A stretch of DNA of 64,000 nt from positions 14,712,001 to 14,776,000 of the forward strand of contig NC_083681.1 in assembly GCF_033118175.1 (NCBI RefSeq), in the 5' to 3' direction. Below the pieces are notes generated by a model. It had not been told where the DNA came from, did not search any database, and was given only the letters and a program-made list of their open reading frames with translations. Positions 1-10,455 of this stretch are shown here, piece after piece. This DNA comes from Dama dama (lineage: Eukaryota > Chordata > Mammalia > Artiodactyla > Cervidae). Each line of letters begins with the position of its first letter. Position 1 is the stretch's first letter. Position numbers and translations under genes: made by a program.

Positions 1-310
1 TTGGTCATTGGGAACTCTTTCAACTGACTCCCATGTCAGTGTTACTTTCGCATACCCACATCATTGTAGAATATTTTAAAGCACTTTTTTTGTTTTTGTT
101 TTTGTTTTTTTTTTTACTTCATAGGACTCAGGATACTCCACTCATCGCAAATACCTATTCCCCAGTCATTTTTCCAAGAAGTCCTTATTTTCTTTGTTGT
201 AGAATGGCATGAGAAAACACAATATAAGTGTTAGTTGTGCTTGTTGCAGGTGTCATTCTTTCTAGACTCTCTTAGCTGATAGAACAAGAAGACATTGTGA
301 CTATATTAAC

Positions 311-312
<2 letters not shown>

Positions 313-346
<34 letters not shown>
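313..346. repeat. (GT)17 microsatellite
   Basis: Seventeen uninterrupted GT units directly followed by ATCT. A pure dinucleotide run of this length is usually length-polymorphic in mammals; that is inference, as only one allele is visible here. Confidence 0.97.
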
Positions 347-348
<2 letters not shown>

Positions 349-736
349 CTAAATATTTATAAATCCAACCATTTCTACCCATATTATGCTAAATGTGAAT
401 TAATACTGATGTCTTTAATGATAATAGATTGCCACAATGGTGATTCTAGCTTCTCTTGCTTTTAAGTAACTTCCCATTCTATCAATAAGAAACCTAGCTT
501 CTACCACCTGCCATAAATTTACTTAATAGTAAAACTCAAGGACACACATATAGTGGTTTCAGAATCATGAGCTTAAACTCCATGGAAACAACTTTATCAA
601 CTAGAGGACAATGTTTGTGTACACTTCCTTTTGTCTTTAGTTTTACAGACTCCACATATTTTCAAAGTTCCTTAGGTTAGCAGCTTATTCCTCCACACCA
701 TTGATGAGTTTTTTCATATACTTTTTAAATGCTTAG

Positions 737-760
737 TTTTTTTTTTTTTTTTTTTTTTTT
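737..760. repeat. Poly-T run (24 T)
   Basis: An uninterrupted homopolymer of 24 T immediately upstream of the L1M 3' end. It could be the antisense poly-A tail of that element or of a small later retroposition; no clear target-site duplication was found to decide. Confidence 0.95.
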
Positions 761-775
761 GTCACATTCTGCATT

Positions 776-1450
776 TTATTCTGGGAGACTCCCACCTCCT
801 AAATGGTTTTCTAAAATTTGCATACATTAAAGTTATTCTTTGTGCTCTATGATTTCTAACAAATGTCTATTTTTGTATTAATAGATTATATGATCATTTA
901 GAATAGTTTTACTATTCTAAAGAAATGCCACCCACATGATTCACCAATTTAGTTGCTCCATGATCCTGAATCACTGGCAACCAATCATCTACTTATACTC
1001 TCTATAGTTATGCCTTTTCTAGTATATCATATAATTAGAATCATACAGTATGTAGCCTTTTAAGACTGGATTTTCTCTTATGTAGCAATATATATTGATG
1101 ATTTTTTCATGTCTCTTTTTTTTCATAGCTCATTTGTGAATCTAGTTGAATATTTCATTCTTTGGATGTATTAGTTTGCTTATTCATTCACCTATTCAAG
1201 GACATCTCAATGACTCCTAGGTTTGTGATTATGAATAAAGGTGCTACAAATATTCAAATTCAAGTTTTTATGTGGAAATTATTTTTAAAATCAGTTGATT
1301 AAATGACAAAAAGCATGATTGCTGAATCATATGGTAATACTATACTTTGCATCCCTACCAGTATTTAGTATCACCATTATTTAGGGTCTTAGCTATTTTT
1401 ATTAATGTGTAGAGTTGTTGCATTGTTGTTAGCTGCAATTTCCAATAACA
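776..1450 (-). mobile_element. L1M LINE fragment, 3' UTR and ORF2 end (antisense)
   Basis: Read on the minus strand this matches the 3' end of old mammalian L1 (L1M class), including phrases equivalent to 'gaatcatacagtatgtagcc' and the segment describing 'attatgaataaag...gctac'. It continues at 1,653-1,770, 2,490-3,210 and 4,056-4,710 in colinear 3'-to-5' order, so these look like one element broken by later insertions. Many indels make it clearly non-functional. Confidence 0.8.
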
Positions 1451-1640
1451 TTTACTTCCCTGATAGCTCAATTGGTGAAGAATCCACCTGTAATGCAGGA
1501 GACCTGAGTTCGTGGGAAGATTCCCTGGAAAAGGGAAAGGCTATGCACTCCAAAATTCTGGCCTGGAGTATCCAGGTACTGTATAGTCCATGGGGTTGCA
1601 AAGAGTTGGAAGTGATGGAGCACCTTTCACTTTCTTTCTT
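1451..1640 (+). mobile_element. Bov-tA/CHR-2-type tRNA-Glu SINE
   Basis: The tRNA-derived head (ttccctgatagctcaattgg..., then 'aatgcaggagacctgagttcg') is followed by the BovB-derived body ending in the 'ggggttgcaaagagttgg' block. It is bounded by a 12-bp target-site duplication, TTTCCAATAACA at 1,439-1,450 and TTTCCAATGACA at 1,641-1,652 (11 of 12 identical), which proves insertion into the surrounding L1M. Known biology: non-autonomous Pol III element mobilised by BovB-type machinery. Confidence 0.92.
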
Positions 1641-1652
1641 TTTCCAATGACA

Positions 1653-1770
1653 AATTGTATGGAACATTTTCTCACATTCTTTTTTATTATCCAAGTGTCT
1701 TTTTCAGTGAGGTATCCGTTCAGATCTTTTGCACATTTTTAGAGTTTGAATTGAGTCCATTCAGTGAACT
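1653..1770 (-). mobile_element. L1M LINE fragment (continuation after SINE)
   Basis: Contains the antisense L1 phrase around 'tttcagtgaggtatccgttcagatcttttgcac', the next segment of ORF2 expected after the piece ending at 1,450. It ends where an unrelated LTR-like block begins. Confidence 0.7.
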
Positions 1771-2489
1771 AAAAATAAGCAGGAAAAATGAAATACAACA
1801 AATCTAGAAAGGAAGCAATTGTCATAGACCCTTTGCAAAGGCAAAAGGGACTACCATCCAAAATTTGTCTTGAATGCTAAGACTGATGATGCCAAATACA
1901 CACTAAAAGTGTTTGTAAGGTTTATTGCCTACAATAATTGAAGTATCTGGGGAGAACAAAGAACACCTCTCAAGTCAGTCCAAAAGGGCTGGAGAGAAAG
2001 GAACTGAGACTGGTTCAGGGTTTTGATTGTGACTGGGGGCAGAATCAGGGTTAGTATTTCTGCATGAGGGCAGGGGTTTTTTTGGTTAAATCCCTCACTG
2101 GCACCGAAGGAGAGTTCCCTAAGATTATGAGGCAAAACTTTCTTGCCCAGATGTGCGACACAAGAAGAAGAGAGAATGAAAAGGTTTAAAAGCTGTCAGC
2201 AGTTAAAAAACATCAAAAAATTTAGTCTGACTCCTCATTACAGAAGTAAGATCGTGTTTGCAAAGACATTATCTCCTAGGTAGAAAATCTAATCTTAAAA
2301 AAATAATAATAATAAGAGTAACTATTAGAGCTAATAAGTAATTGAGTTTAATAAGAATGCAAGACATAAAAACAATATACAAAGGGAAAAAAAAAAAAGT
2401 GATAATAACATACTTGCCTTGTCCCTGACTTAAAGGGATAGTCTTTCACCATTAAGTAAGATGTTAGTTGAAGGTTTTCATATATCCTT
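1771..2489 (-). other. Unassigned block, candidate LTR-like insert in L1M
   Basis: This interrupts a colinear L1M but is not L1 or BovB. Near 1,918 the plus strand reads 'gtttattgc', which is an AATAAA signal on the minus strand, followed by a more GC-rich stretch to about 2,160; this layout resembles a solo LTR in antisense. A (AAT)n and poly-A-rich segment lies at 2,300-2,400. No protein motifs are visible. Alternatives are a processed pseudogene or a very old DNA transposon. Confidence 0.3.
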
Positions 2490-3210
2490 ATATTTTTAAG
2501 GATATTTTCTTCTCAGTTTGTTAAAAGCTGTCATTAGAAAAGGACACTGGATTTTGTCAGATCTTTCATTTTCATCTGTTGAGATGATCAAAGGATATTT
2601 CTATGTTTTTGGACTGTAATGTTATTAATAATATTGATTGATTTTATATAGTAAGCTAAACTTGCAACTTCAGGATAAACTTCCCTTGGCCATGATGCAT
2701 TATTATTTTTTATACTGTTGGACTAAATTTGCTAAATATTTTAAAGAATTTTTGTATTTATGGTCAAAAGGAATATTGATCCATAGTTTTAATTTCTTGT
2801 AATATTTCTGTCTGATTCAGTTATCAAAATGACAATGGACTCATAGAGAGAGTTTTTGTACATAATACAAATATTTTTAAATTAGTTTTATATGGTGACA
2901 CTATTTATTAACATAATGTACCTTTTTACAAATATCCATAAATATTTTAAATTGGGTTATCATGTAATCATATTACATATCTTTTAACAAGAACCAGTGA
3001 GTAGCTAGTTAATTTCATGGAGTCTAGTGAGTAGCTAGTTAATTTCATAGCAGACCATCAATGAATTAAGTACTAGTCATTATTTTTAGAAGTTAACACA
3101 TTTGACCAAGACAGGCGCTTTAAATTGAAGAAGGAGGTTTGATTGAAGCCAGTTCATCTTCTTTTCTAGTATGGTTAATACCTACTATAAATTTTTCTCT
3201 AAATTCTACT
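2490..3210 (-). mobile_element. L1M LINE fragment, ORF2 reverse-transcriptase region (antisense)
   Basis: Phrases such as 'cactggattttgtcag...cttttc/catctgttgagatgatca' are the well-known antisense ORF2 segment of L1. The end (ctataaatttttctctaaattctact) aligns to a more 5' part of ORF2 and is continued beyond the BovB at 4,056. Frames are broken throughout. A short local duplication lies at 2,996-3,048. Confidence 0.8.
2996..3048. repeat. Local direct repeat, 23 bp copies, 30-bp period
   Basis: AGTGAGTAGCTAGTTAATTTCAT occurs at 2,996 and again at 3,026 without a mismatch, inside the decayed L1M. Perfect identity inside old DNA implies a recent slippage or microduplication. Confidence 0.95.
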
Positions 3211-4008
3211 TTCAGTTCAGTCGCTCAGTCATGTCTGACTCTTTGCCACCCCATGAATCACAGCATGCCAGGCCTCCCTGTCCATCACCAACTCCTGGAG
3301 CTTACTCAAACTCATGCCAATCGAGTAGGTGATGCCATCCAGTCATCTCATCCTTTGTCGTCCCCTTCTCCTCCTGCCCCCAATCCCTCCAAGCATCAGG
3401 GTCTTTTCCAATAAGTCAACGATTCGCATGAGGTGGCCAAAGTATTGGAGTTTCAGCTTCAGCATCAGTCCTTCCAGTGAACACCCAGGACTGATCTCTT
3501 TCAGGATGGACTGGTTGGATCTCCTTGCAGTCCAAGGGACTCTCAAGAGTCTTCTCCAACACCACACTTCAAAAGCATCAATTCTTTGGTGCTCAGCTTT
3601 CTTCACAGTCCAAATCTCACATGCATCATGACCACTGGAAAAACCATAGCCTTGACCAGATGGACCTTTGTTGGCAAAGTAATGTCTCTGCTTTTTAATA
3701 TGCTATCTAGGTTGGTCATAACTTTCCTTCCAAGGAGTAAGTGTCTTTTAATTTCATGGCTGCAATCACCATCTGCAATGATTTTGGAGCCCAAAAAAAT
3801 AAAGTCTGACACTGTTTCCACTGTTTCCCCATCTATTTGCCATGAAGTGATGGAACCAGATGCCATGATCTTAGTTTTCTGAATGTTAAGCTTTAAGCCA
3901 ACTTTTCCACTCTCCTCTTTCACTTTCATCAAGAGGCTTTTTAGTTCCTCTTCACTTTCTGCCATAATGGTGGTGCCATCTGCATACCTGAGGTTATTGA
4001 TATTTATA
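3211..4008 (-). mobile_element. BovB LINE, 5'-truncated 3' portion
   Basis: It begins at the left with the antisense BovB terminus (TTCAGTTCAGTCGCTCAGTC) and runs leftward-3' to rightward-5' through the C-terminal coding part up to just past the RT YADD region (the 'gccatctgcatacctgagg' block at 3,975-3,995). A 120-codon open stretch on the minus strand (3,603-3,965) is part of the former BovB polyprotein and not a gene. It sits in L1M; the flanks 'attctact' and 'atactact' look like a short target-site duplication. Confidence 0.93.
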
Positions 4009-4055
4009 GTACTTGAGGTTATTGATATTTATAATATTTATATATAAATATTATA
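3989..4055. repeat. BovB 5'-junction tandem repeat plus 26-bp perfect palindrome
   Basis: TGAGGTTATTGATATTTATA at 3,989-4,008 recurs at 4,014-4,033 (25-bp period). It runs directly into a perfect 26-bp palindrome at 4,030-4,055 (TATAATATTTAT centred on TATA). The extra copy is at the 5' truncation point of the BovB, where template switching or end-joining filler is expected. Confidence 0.9.
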
Positions 4056-4710
4056 TAATATTTATAATACTACTTTAGCTGCATCACAAAAATTTTGTAT
4101 GCAGAATTTTCATTCAGTTCAAAATGCATCCTACTTTCCTGTTTGATTTCTTCTCTGATTCATGTTATTTAACAATATGTTAATTAGTTTCCAAATACTT
4201 AGGAATTGTCAAGATATCTTTCTCATATTCATTTATACTTTAATTTCCATGTAGTCAGAGAGCATATTCATTAAGACTTGAATTATTTTAAATTTATTGA
4301 GAATTGTTAAGTGGCCCAGAAAAGGATCTATCATAGTAAGTGTATCATCTGCACTTGAAAATAATTTGTATTTTACTCTTGTTGGTGCTCAGTGTTCCTC
4401 ATATCTTTCATGTCCTTACTGATTTTCTATCCACTTGTTCTATGAAATATTGAGAAAGAGATGTTGAAATTATGTATGTGTATGTTTCTCCTTGAATTTC
4501 TATCAGTTTTTGTCTCATGTGTTTTAAAATGCTGTTGTGAGATATATAAACATTTAGAATTATATGTCTTTTGATAATGGACTTCATTATTATGAAAATA
4601 TTTTTATCACAAAATTTATTTTCTGTTATTGATATATATATTCCAGCATTTTTATTATTAAAATTAATATAACATTTTTTATTTCCTTTTACTTAAAAAA
4701 TTAACAAACT
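4056..4710 (-). mobile_element. L1M LINE fragment, ORF2 N-terminal side (antisense)
   Basis: Contains the antisense L1M run beginning 'tttagctgcatcacaaaaattttg' and later 'ccttgaatttctatcagtttttgtctcatg', all in the order expected upstream of the 2,490-3,210 piece. Decayed, with no usable frame. Confidence 0.8.
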
Positions 4711-4944
4711 TTTTGTTAGCAGTTTTAGATTTAAAACTGAACTACGTTGCTTTGCAACGTCCCCAGGAATTTCTCAGTATAATGTAAAACCAACATCTGT
4801 AGGCAGAGGCAGGGAAAGGCCAAAGAAAAAGGTAGACCACTCCAGATTGGTAAGTGGCAGGTTTAATAAGCAACAAAACCTACTCATGGGGCTTGTCTTG
4901 GGTGGCTACAAAACAAGTAGGTTTCTATACCTACTGGCCAGAAT
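4711..4944. other. Unassigned 230-bp block, LTR-like
   Basis: Moderately GC-rich DNA with 'gcaggtttaataagcaacaaaacc' (antisense AATAAA-like context is weak). It lies between minus-strand L1M and a plus-strand L1 3' end. I recognise no family; a solo LTR fragment is the best guess. Confidence 0.25.
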
Positions 4945-4993
4945 CTTAAAAGTTCAAAGACACACAAAAAGATACTCAATATCAATCATCGTT
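4945..4993 (+). mobile_element. L1 3' region (left half of BovB target)
   Basis: The bases 'gacacacaaaaagatactcaatatcaatcatc' match the sense L1 segment ending in 'aaaagatgctcaacatcactcatt', which continues at 7,481. This piece is the left flank of the BovB insertion and carries the left target-site duplication (4,982-4,993). Confidence 0.75.
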
Positions 4994-5660
4994 CAGTTCA
5001 GTTCAGTTCAATTGCTCCGTTGTGTCCGACTCTTTGCGACCCCATGAATCTCAGTACGCCAGGCCTCCCTGTCCATCACCAACTCTCGGAGTTTACCCAA
5101 ACTCATGTCCATCGAGTCAGTGATGCCATCCAGTCATCTCATACTCTGTTGTCCCCTTCTCCTCCTGCCCCTAATCCCTCCAAGCATCAGGGTCTTTTCC
5201 AATGAGACAACTCTTTGCATGATGTGGCCAAAGTATTGGAGTTTCAGCTTCAACATCAGTCCTTTCAATGAACACCCAGGACTGATCTCTTTTAGGATGG
5301 ACTGGTTGGATCTCCTTGCAGTCCAAGGGACTCTCAAGAGTCTTCTCCAACACCACAGTTCAAAAGCATCAATTCTTCGGTACTCAGTTTTCTTCACAGT
5401 CCAACTCTCACATCCATACATGACCACTGGAAAAACCATAGCCTTGACTAGAAGGCCCTTTGTTGGCAAAGTAATGCCTCTGCTTTTTAATATGCTATCT
5501 AGGTTGGTCATAACTTTCCTTCCAAGGAGTAAGCGTCTTTTAATTTCATGGCTGCAATCACCATCTGCAATGATTTTGGAGCCCAAAAAAATAAAGTCTG
5601 ACAGTGTTTCCACTGTTTCCCCATCTATTTCCCATGAAGTGATGGGACCAGACGCCATCT
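4991..5660 (-). mobile_element. BovB LINE with 5' inversion: uninverted 3' half
   Basis: It starts with the antisense BovB terminus (GTTCAGTTCAGTTCAGTTCA...) and covers the 3' coding part up to 'gggaccagacgccat'. A 174-codon open frame on the minus strand (5,134-5,658) encodes the region after the RT palm through the cysteine-containing C-terminus (YGCESWTVKK, LWCWRRLLRVPW). It abuts, head to tail in inverse orientation, the rest of the same element at 5,661-7,484. Confidence 0.93.
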
Positions 5661-7484
5661 GATGCTTTTATAACTAACACCCAAAAAAGACGTCCTTTTT
5701 ATTATAGGAGACTGGAATGCAAAAGTAGGAAGTCAACAAAAACAGGCAAATTTGTTCTTGGAGTACCAAATGAAGCAGGGGAAAGGCTAATAGAGCTTTG
5801 CCAAGAGAACACACTGGTAAACACACATAGCAAACATCCTCTTCCAACAACACAAGAGAAGACTCTACACATGGACATCACCAGATGGTCAACACCAAAA
5901 TCAGACTGATTATATTCTTTGCAGCCAAAGATGGAGAAACTCTATACAGTCAGCAAAAACAAGACTGGGAGCTGACTGTGGCTCAGATCATGAACTCCTT
6001 ATTGCCAAATTCAGACTTAAATTGAAGAAAGTAGGGAAAACCACTAGACCATTCAGATATGACCTAAATCAAATCCCTTATGACTATGCAGTGGAAGTGA
6101 GAAATAGATTTAAGGGACTAGATCTGATAGAATGCCTGATGAACAATGGACGGAGGTTTGTAACATTGTACAGAAGACAGGGGTCAAGATCATCCCCATG
6201 GAGAAGAAATGCAAAAGAGCAAAATGGTTGTCTGAGGAGGACTTACAAATAGCTGTAAAATGAAGAGAAGCGAAAAGCAAAGGAAAAAAGAAAAGATATT
6301 CCCATTTAAATGCAGAGTTCCAAAGAATAGCCAGGAGAGATAAGAAAGCCTTCCTCAGCGACCAATGCAAAGAAATAGAGAAAACAACAGTATGGGAAAG
6401 ACTAGAGATCTCTTCAAGAAAATTAGAGATAGCAAGGGAATATTTCATGCAAAGATGGGTTTGATAAAAGACAGAAATGGTATGGACCTAACAGAAGCAG
6501 AAGATATTAAGAAGTGGCAGGAATACGCAGAAGAACTGTACAAAAAAGATATTCACGACCCAGATAATCACGATGGTGTGATCACTCACCTAGATCCAGA
6601 CATCCTGATATGTGAAGTCAGGTGAGCCTTAGAAAGCATCAGTATGAAAAAAGCTAGTGGAGGTGATGGAATTCCAGATGAGATATTTCAAATCCTGAAA
6701 GATGATGCTGTGAAAGTGCTACACTCAATATGCCAGCAAATTTGGAAAACTCAGCAGTGGCCACAGGACTAGAAAAGGTCAGTTTTCATTCCATTCCCAA
6801 AGAAAGGCAATCCCAAAGAATGCTCAAACTACCACACAATTGCACTCATCTTACACGCTAGTTAAGTAATGCTCAAAATTCTCCAAGCCAGGCTTCAGCA
6901 ATATGTGAAGAGTGAACTTCCAGATGTTCAAGCTGGTTTTGAAAAGACAGAGGAGCCAGAGATCAAATTGCCAACATCCACTGGATCATCAAGAAAGCAA
7001 GAGAGTTCCAGAAAAGCATCTATTTCTGCTTTATTGACCATAGTCAATATGACCAAAGCCTTCGACTGTGTGGATCACAATAAACTGTGGAAAATTCTGA
7101 AAGAGATGGGAATACCAGACCACCTGACCCACGTCTTGAGAAACCTGTGTGCAGGTCAGCAAGCAACACTTAGAACTGGACATGGAACAACAGACTGGTT
7201 CCAAATAGGAAAAGGAGTACGTCAAGGCTGTATATTGTCACCCTGCTTATTTAACTGATATGCAGAGTACATCATGAGAAATGCTGGGCTGGATGAAGCA
7301 GAAGCTGGAATCAAGATTGCCAGGAGAAATATCAGTACCCTCACATATGCAGATGACACCACCCTTATGGCAGAAAGTGAAGCGGAACTAAAAAGCCTCT
7401 TGATGAAAGTGAAAGAGGAGAGTGAAAAAGTTGGCTTAAAGCTCAACATTCAGAAACTAAGGTCATGGCATCTGGTCCCATCAC
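5661..7484 (+). mobile_element. BovB LINE with 5' inversion: inverted 5' half (endonuclease to RT)
   Basis: Sense BovB from the endonuclease (GDWNAKVGSQ-like at about 5,708-5,735) through RT motif A remnant (TKAFDCVDHNKLW), motif B (GKGVRQGCILSPCLFN) and an intact YADD codon set at 7,346-7,357, ending at 'catctggtcccatcact'. The other half begins at the same BovB position. Stop codons and frameshifts, such as a stop after ILSPCLFN, break the frame. Target-site duplications TCAATCATCGTT (4,982-4,993) and TCACTCATTGTT (7,481-7,492) bracket both halves, so this is one insertion formed by twin priming. Confidence 0.9.
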
Positions 7485-8168
7485 TCATTGTTAGGGAAAT
7501 GCAAATCAAAACAACAATGAGATATCACCTCACATCAGAATGACCATCATCAAAAAGTCTACAAATAATAAATGCTGGAAAAGGTGTAGAGTAAAGGGTG
7601 CCCTCCTACACTGTTGGTGGAATGTAAATCGGTGCAGCAACTATGGGGAACGGTATGGAGTTTCCTCTAAAAACTGAAATAGAGCTATCATATGATCCTG
7701 CAAGCCCACCCCTAGGCATTTATCTGGAGAAAGCCATAATTTGAAAATATTCCTGCACTCCAATATTCATTGCAGCACTATTTATTATACAATAACCAGG
7801 ACATGCATGTCTACCCATGAGCATTTAGGTAGACAAATGAATAAAGAAGTTTGGATATATATACAATGAAACATTACTCAATCATAAAAGATAATGAAAT
7901 AATGCAATTTGTAGCAATGTGGATAGGCCTATAGATTATCATACTAAGTAAAGTGGGTCAGATGAAGAAAGACAAATATAATATGATATCACTTTTATGT
8001 GGAATATAAAACAAATGATTCAAATAAATCTATTTACAAAACAGAAATAGACCAATAGACACAAGAAGAAGATTATGGCTACCAAAAGGGAAAGGAAGAG
8101 AGGGATAAATTAGGAGGTTGGGATTAACATGTACACCCTACCATATATAAAATAGGCAATGCAACCAG
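7481..8168 (+). mobile_element. L1 LINE 3' end (ORF2 terminus and 3' UTR)
   Basis: Sense L1 sequence: 'gggaaatgcaaatcaaaac', then 'gaatgaccatcatcaaaaag', 'cactgttggtggaatgtaaatc', 'gcagcactatttatta' and a 3' UTR part around 'gataaattaggaggttggga'. It is the right-hand continuation of 4,945-4,993 and is interrupted again at about 8,168. The divergence suggests an older artiodactyl L1. Confidence 0.88.
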
Positions 8169-8639
8169 GTGCTGGGATGGAAGGACAGAGGTCCTGGGAT
8201 CTCAGGGATCACAGAAGGCTCTGGGCAGCCTATTTCTGTCTCAGGAAGGAGTCAGTAGAGCCGCTATTAGATTACAAAGAGAGGAGGAGGCCAGCCCTCA
8301 GCTTGCAGATTCCATCTCCACGACACCCCTGACAGTGAAAGTGACACAGGACCTATCAACATAGAGCTTCTTACCTGCCTTCTCCCACAAGGCCTGTGAT
8401 CTGAGCACTCATGCTGGGCCTCTTGAGCCTGAGCGAAGCCTTAAGACACAGCATGTAACCACGAAGGATTTGTGGAATCAATGAGTAGGTTCACCACATC
8501 AGTGACCCTGCAACCAATACGATCAAGTTGGGGAGCATCAGAAAATGTTCTTGCTTCATTACTACATGAAACAAGCATGACAATAAACCCAGAACTACAC
8601 ACTCCAACCCATTAACCCTAGTTTCTCTCTGGCCATAAA
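8169..8639. other. GC-richer 470-bp insert of unknown family inside an L1 3' UTR
   Basis: The L1 3' UTR stops near 8,168 and resumes at about 8,640. The block between is visibly richer in G and C, with no L1, BovB or SINE match. It has an AATAAA at 8,582-8,587 followed within 60 bases by its right edge, which fits an LTR R/U5 region in plus orientation, but clean TG...CA ends and a target-site duplication were not found. Alternatives are a captured transcript fragment or an ERV-derived solo LTR. Confidence 0.4.
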
Positions 8640-8644
8640 ATAAT

Positions 8645-8686
<42 letters not shown>

Positions 8687-8775
8687 GAATAACATTACTG
8701 TACACCTGTACATCTGAAGCTAGCACATTGTAAATCAACTATGCTTCTATCTAAAGAAATCTAAAAAAAAAAATT
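8640..8775 (+). mobile_element. L1 3' terminus with (TA)n tract and A-rich tail
   Basis: A (TA)n run at about 8,648-8,684 is followed by 'cattactgtacacctgtacatctgaagctagcacattgtaaatcaac', the L1 3' terminal motif, then an A-rich tail near 8,762. It completes the L1 begun at 4,945 and 7,481. Confidence 0.85.
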
Positions 8776-9069
8776 TTATATAGTGATTTTAAATGGGTTC
8801 AGTCATGTATCCAGTCGAAGAAACTTCAATATCACACTTCTGCTTCAAGACTGTATCCTTGGAACAGCTTCTGGGAGTGGGGAAACCCAGTAGAACAGAA
8901 TTCCAAGAACAGGAAAGAGTAGAGATCTTCCAATTACTTTGGTTCAGCTCAAAGATCAACCAGAGGTGATGCATTTTTGGCAACCTCTTCCTACCAACAG
9001 AAAGTACATCTTCTGCCTCTGCTACTTACACTCTCCTGTATTATTAACACCATGCCTTAGTGTGGGACA
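8776..9069. other. Unassigned low-repeat DNA
   Basis: About 290 bases with no recognisable repeat or gene. A 64-codon minus-strand open frame (8,789-8,983) shows no known motif and no supporting splice or promoter context; I treat it as chance. Confidence 0.4.
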
Positions 9070-9143
9070 TTTACTACAATTGGTGATTCATTATCAGTAT
9101 CTTATCAACTAAAGCCCATAGTTAATTTTAGGGCCATATAGTG
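9070..9143 (-). mobile_element. L1M LINE 3' UTR fragment (antisense)
   Basis: 'attatcagtatcttatcaactaaagcccatagttaa' matches the antisense L1M 3' UTR segment. It resumes at 10,456 after the BovB insertion. Confidence 0.6.
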
Positions 9144-10455
9144 TTCAGTTCAGTTCAGTTCAGTCTCTCAGTCGTTTCTGACTCTCTGTGACCCCATGGA
9201 CCCCAGGCTTCTCTCTCCATCCACAACTCCTGGAGTTTACTCAAACTCATGTCCATCAAGTCGGTGATGCCATCCAACCTTCTCACCCTCTGTCGTCCCC
9301 TTTTCCTCCCACCTTCAATCTTTCCCAGCATCAGGGTCTTTTCAAAAGATCATTTCTTCCCTTCAGGTGGCCAAAGTATTGGAGCTTCAGCTTCAGCATC
9401 AGTCCTTCCGATGAATATTCAAGACTGATTTCTTTAGGATGGAATGGTTTCATCTCCTTGTGACCCAAGGGACTCTCAAGAGTCTTCCTCAACACCACAG
9501 TTCAAAAGCATCAATTCTTCAGCACTCAGTTTTATTTATAGTCCAACTCTCACATTCATATGTGACTACTGGAAAAATCATAGCTTTGACTAGATGGACC
9601 TTTGGTGGCAAAGTAATGTCTCTGCTTTTTAATATGGTGTCTGGGTTTTTCATAGCTTTTCTTCTAAGGAGCAAGCTCTTTTAATTTCAGTGCTACAGTC
9701 ACCATCTGCAGTGATTTTAGAGCCCCCCAAAATAAAATTTGTCATGGTTTCCATTGTTTTCTCATCTATCTGCCATAAAATGATGGGACCAGATGCTATG
9801 ATCTTAGTTTTCTGAATGTTGAATTTTAAACCAATTTTTTCATTCTCCTCTTTCACTTTCATCAAGAGGCTCTTCAGTTCCTCTTCACTTTCTGCCATAG
9901 TGTGGTGTCATCTGCATATCTGAGGTCATTGATGTTTCTCCCAGCAATCTTGATTCTACCTTGTGCATACTCCAACCGAGCATTTCACATGCTGTACTCT
10001 GCATACAAGTTAAATAAGCAGGGTGACAATATGCAGCCTTGATGTGTTCCTTTCCAATGTGGAACTAGTCTGTTTTTCCATGTCCAGTTCTAACTTGGAC
10101 ATACAAGTTGCATACAGGTTTCACAGGAGACAGGTAAGGTGCCTCCCATCTCTTTCAGAATTTTCCACAGTTTATGATCTACAAAGTCAAAAGTTTTAGT
10201 GGTTTGGTTTAGTCGCTAAGTCGTGTCTGACTCTTGAGACCCGATGGACTATACCCTGCCAGTCACCTCTGTCCATGGGATTCTCTAGGCAAGAATACTG
10301 GAGTGGATTGTCATTTCCTTCTCCAGGGGATCTTCCCAACCTAGGTATTGAACGCAGTTCTCCTGCATTGCAGGTCAAAGGCTTTACCATAGTCAATAAA
10401 GCAGAAGCAGATGTTTTTCTGAAACTCTCTTGCTTTTACTATGATCCAAAATCAT
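9144..10455 (-). mobile_element. BovB LINE, 5'-truncated, split by a SINE
   Basis: Begins with the antisense BovB 3' terminus repeats (GTTCAGTTCAGTTCAGTTCAG) and extends through the RT domain. The YADD box is intact on the minus strand (9,907-9,918). Motif A sequence (YAKAFD-like) is split by a SINE at 10,199-10,373. The outer element ends in the region before motif A ('tgctttt(a)ctatgatcca'). Frames are broken. Confidence 0.92.
10199..10373 (-). mobile_element. Bov-tA/CHR-2-type SINE inserted in BovB
   Basis: Antisense SINE: body block 'gactcttgagacccgatgg', 'aagaatactggagtgg' and the tRNA-head end 'cctgcattgcag'. It is flanked by GTCAAAAGTTTTA (10,186-10,198) and GTCAAAGGCTTTA (10,374-10,386), 11 of 13 identical, so it landed inside the already resident BovB. 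Confidence 0.9.

Larger units (their letters stand above)
1..775. other. Intergenic AT-rich DNA, possible old interspersed-repeat remnant
   Basis: No coding frame or RNA gene is visible. The order of phrases (T-rich run near 86-116, then a block ending just before the GT tract) resembles a dispersed mammalian repeat I half recognise, possibly the 3' UTR side of the minus-strand L1M that follows. I cannot assign a family firmly. It holds a (GT)17 microsatellite and a 24-T run, described separately. Confidence 0.35.

Noticed and set aside
5105..5662. 185-codon plus-strand open frame
   Set aside because: Opposite strand of the BovB C-terminal region; the real remnant frame is on the minus strand. 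The same shadow recurs in many BovB copies (e.g. 11,563-12,045 minus, 22,795-23,130 minus).
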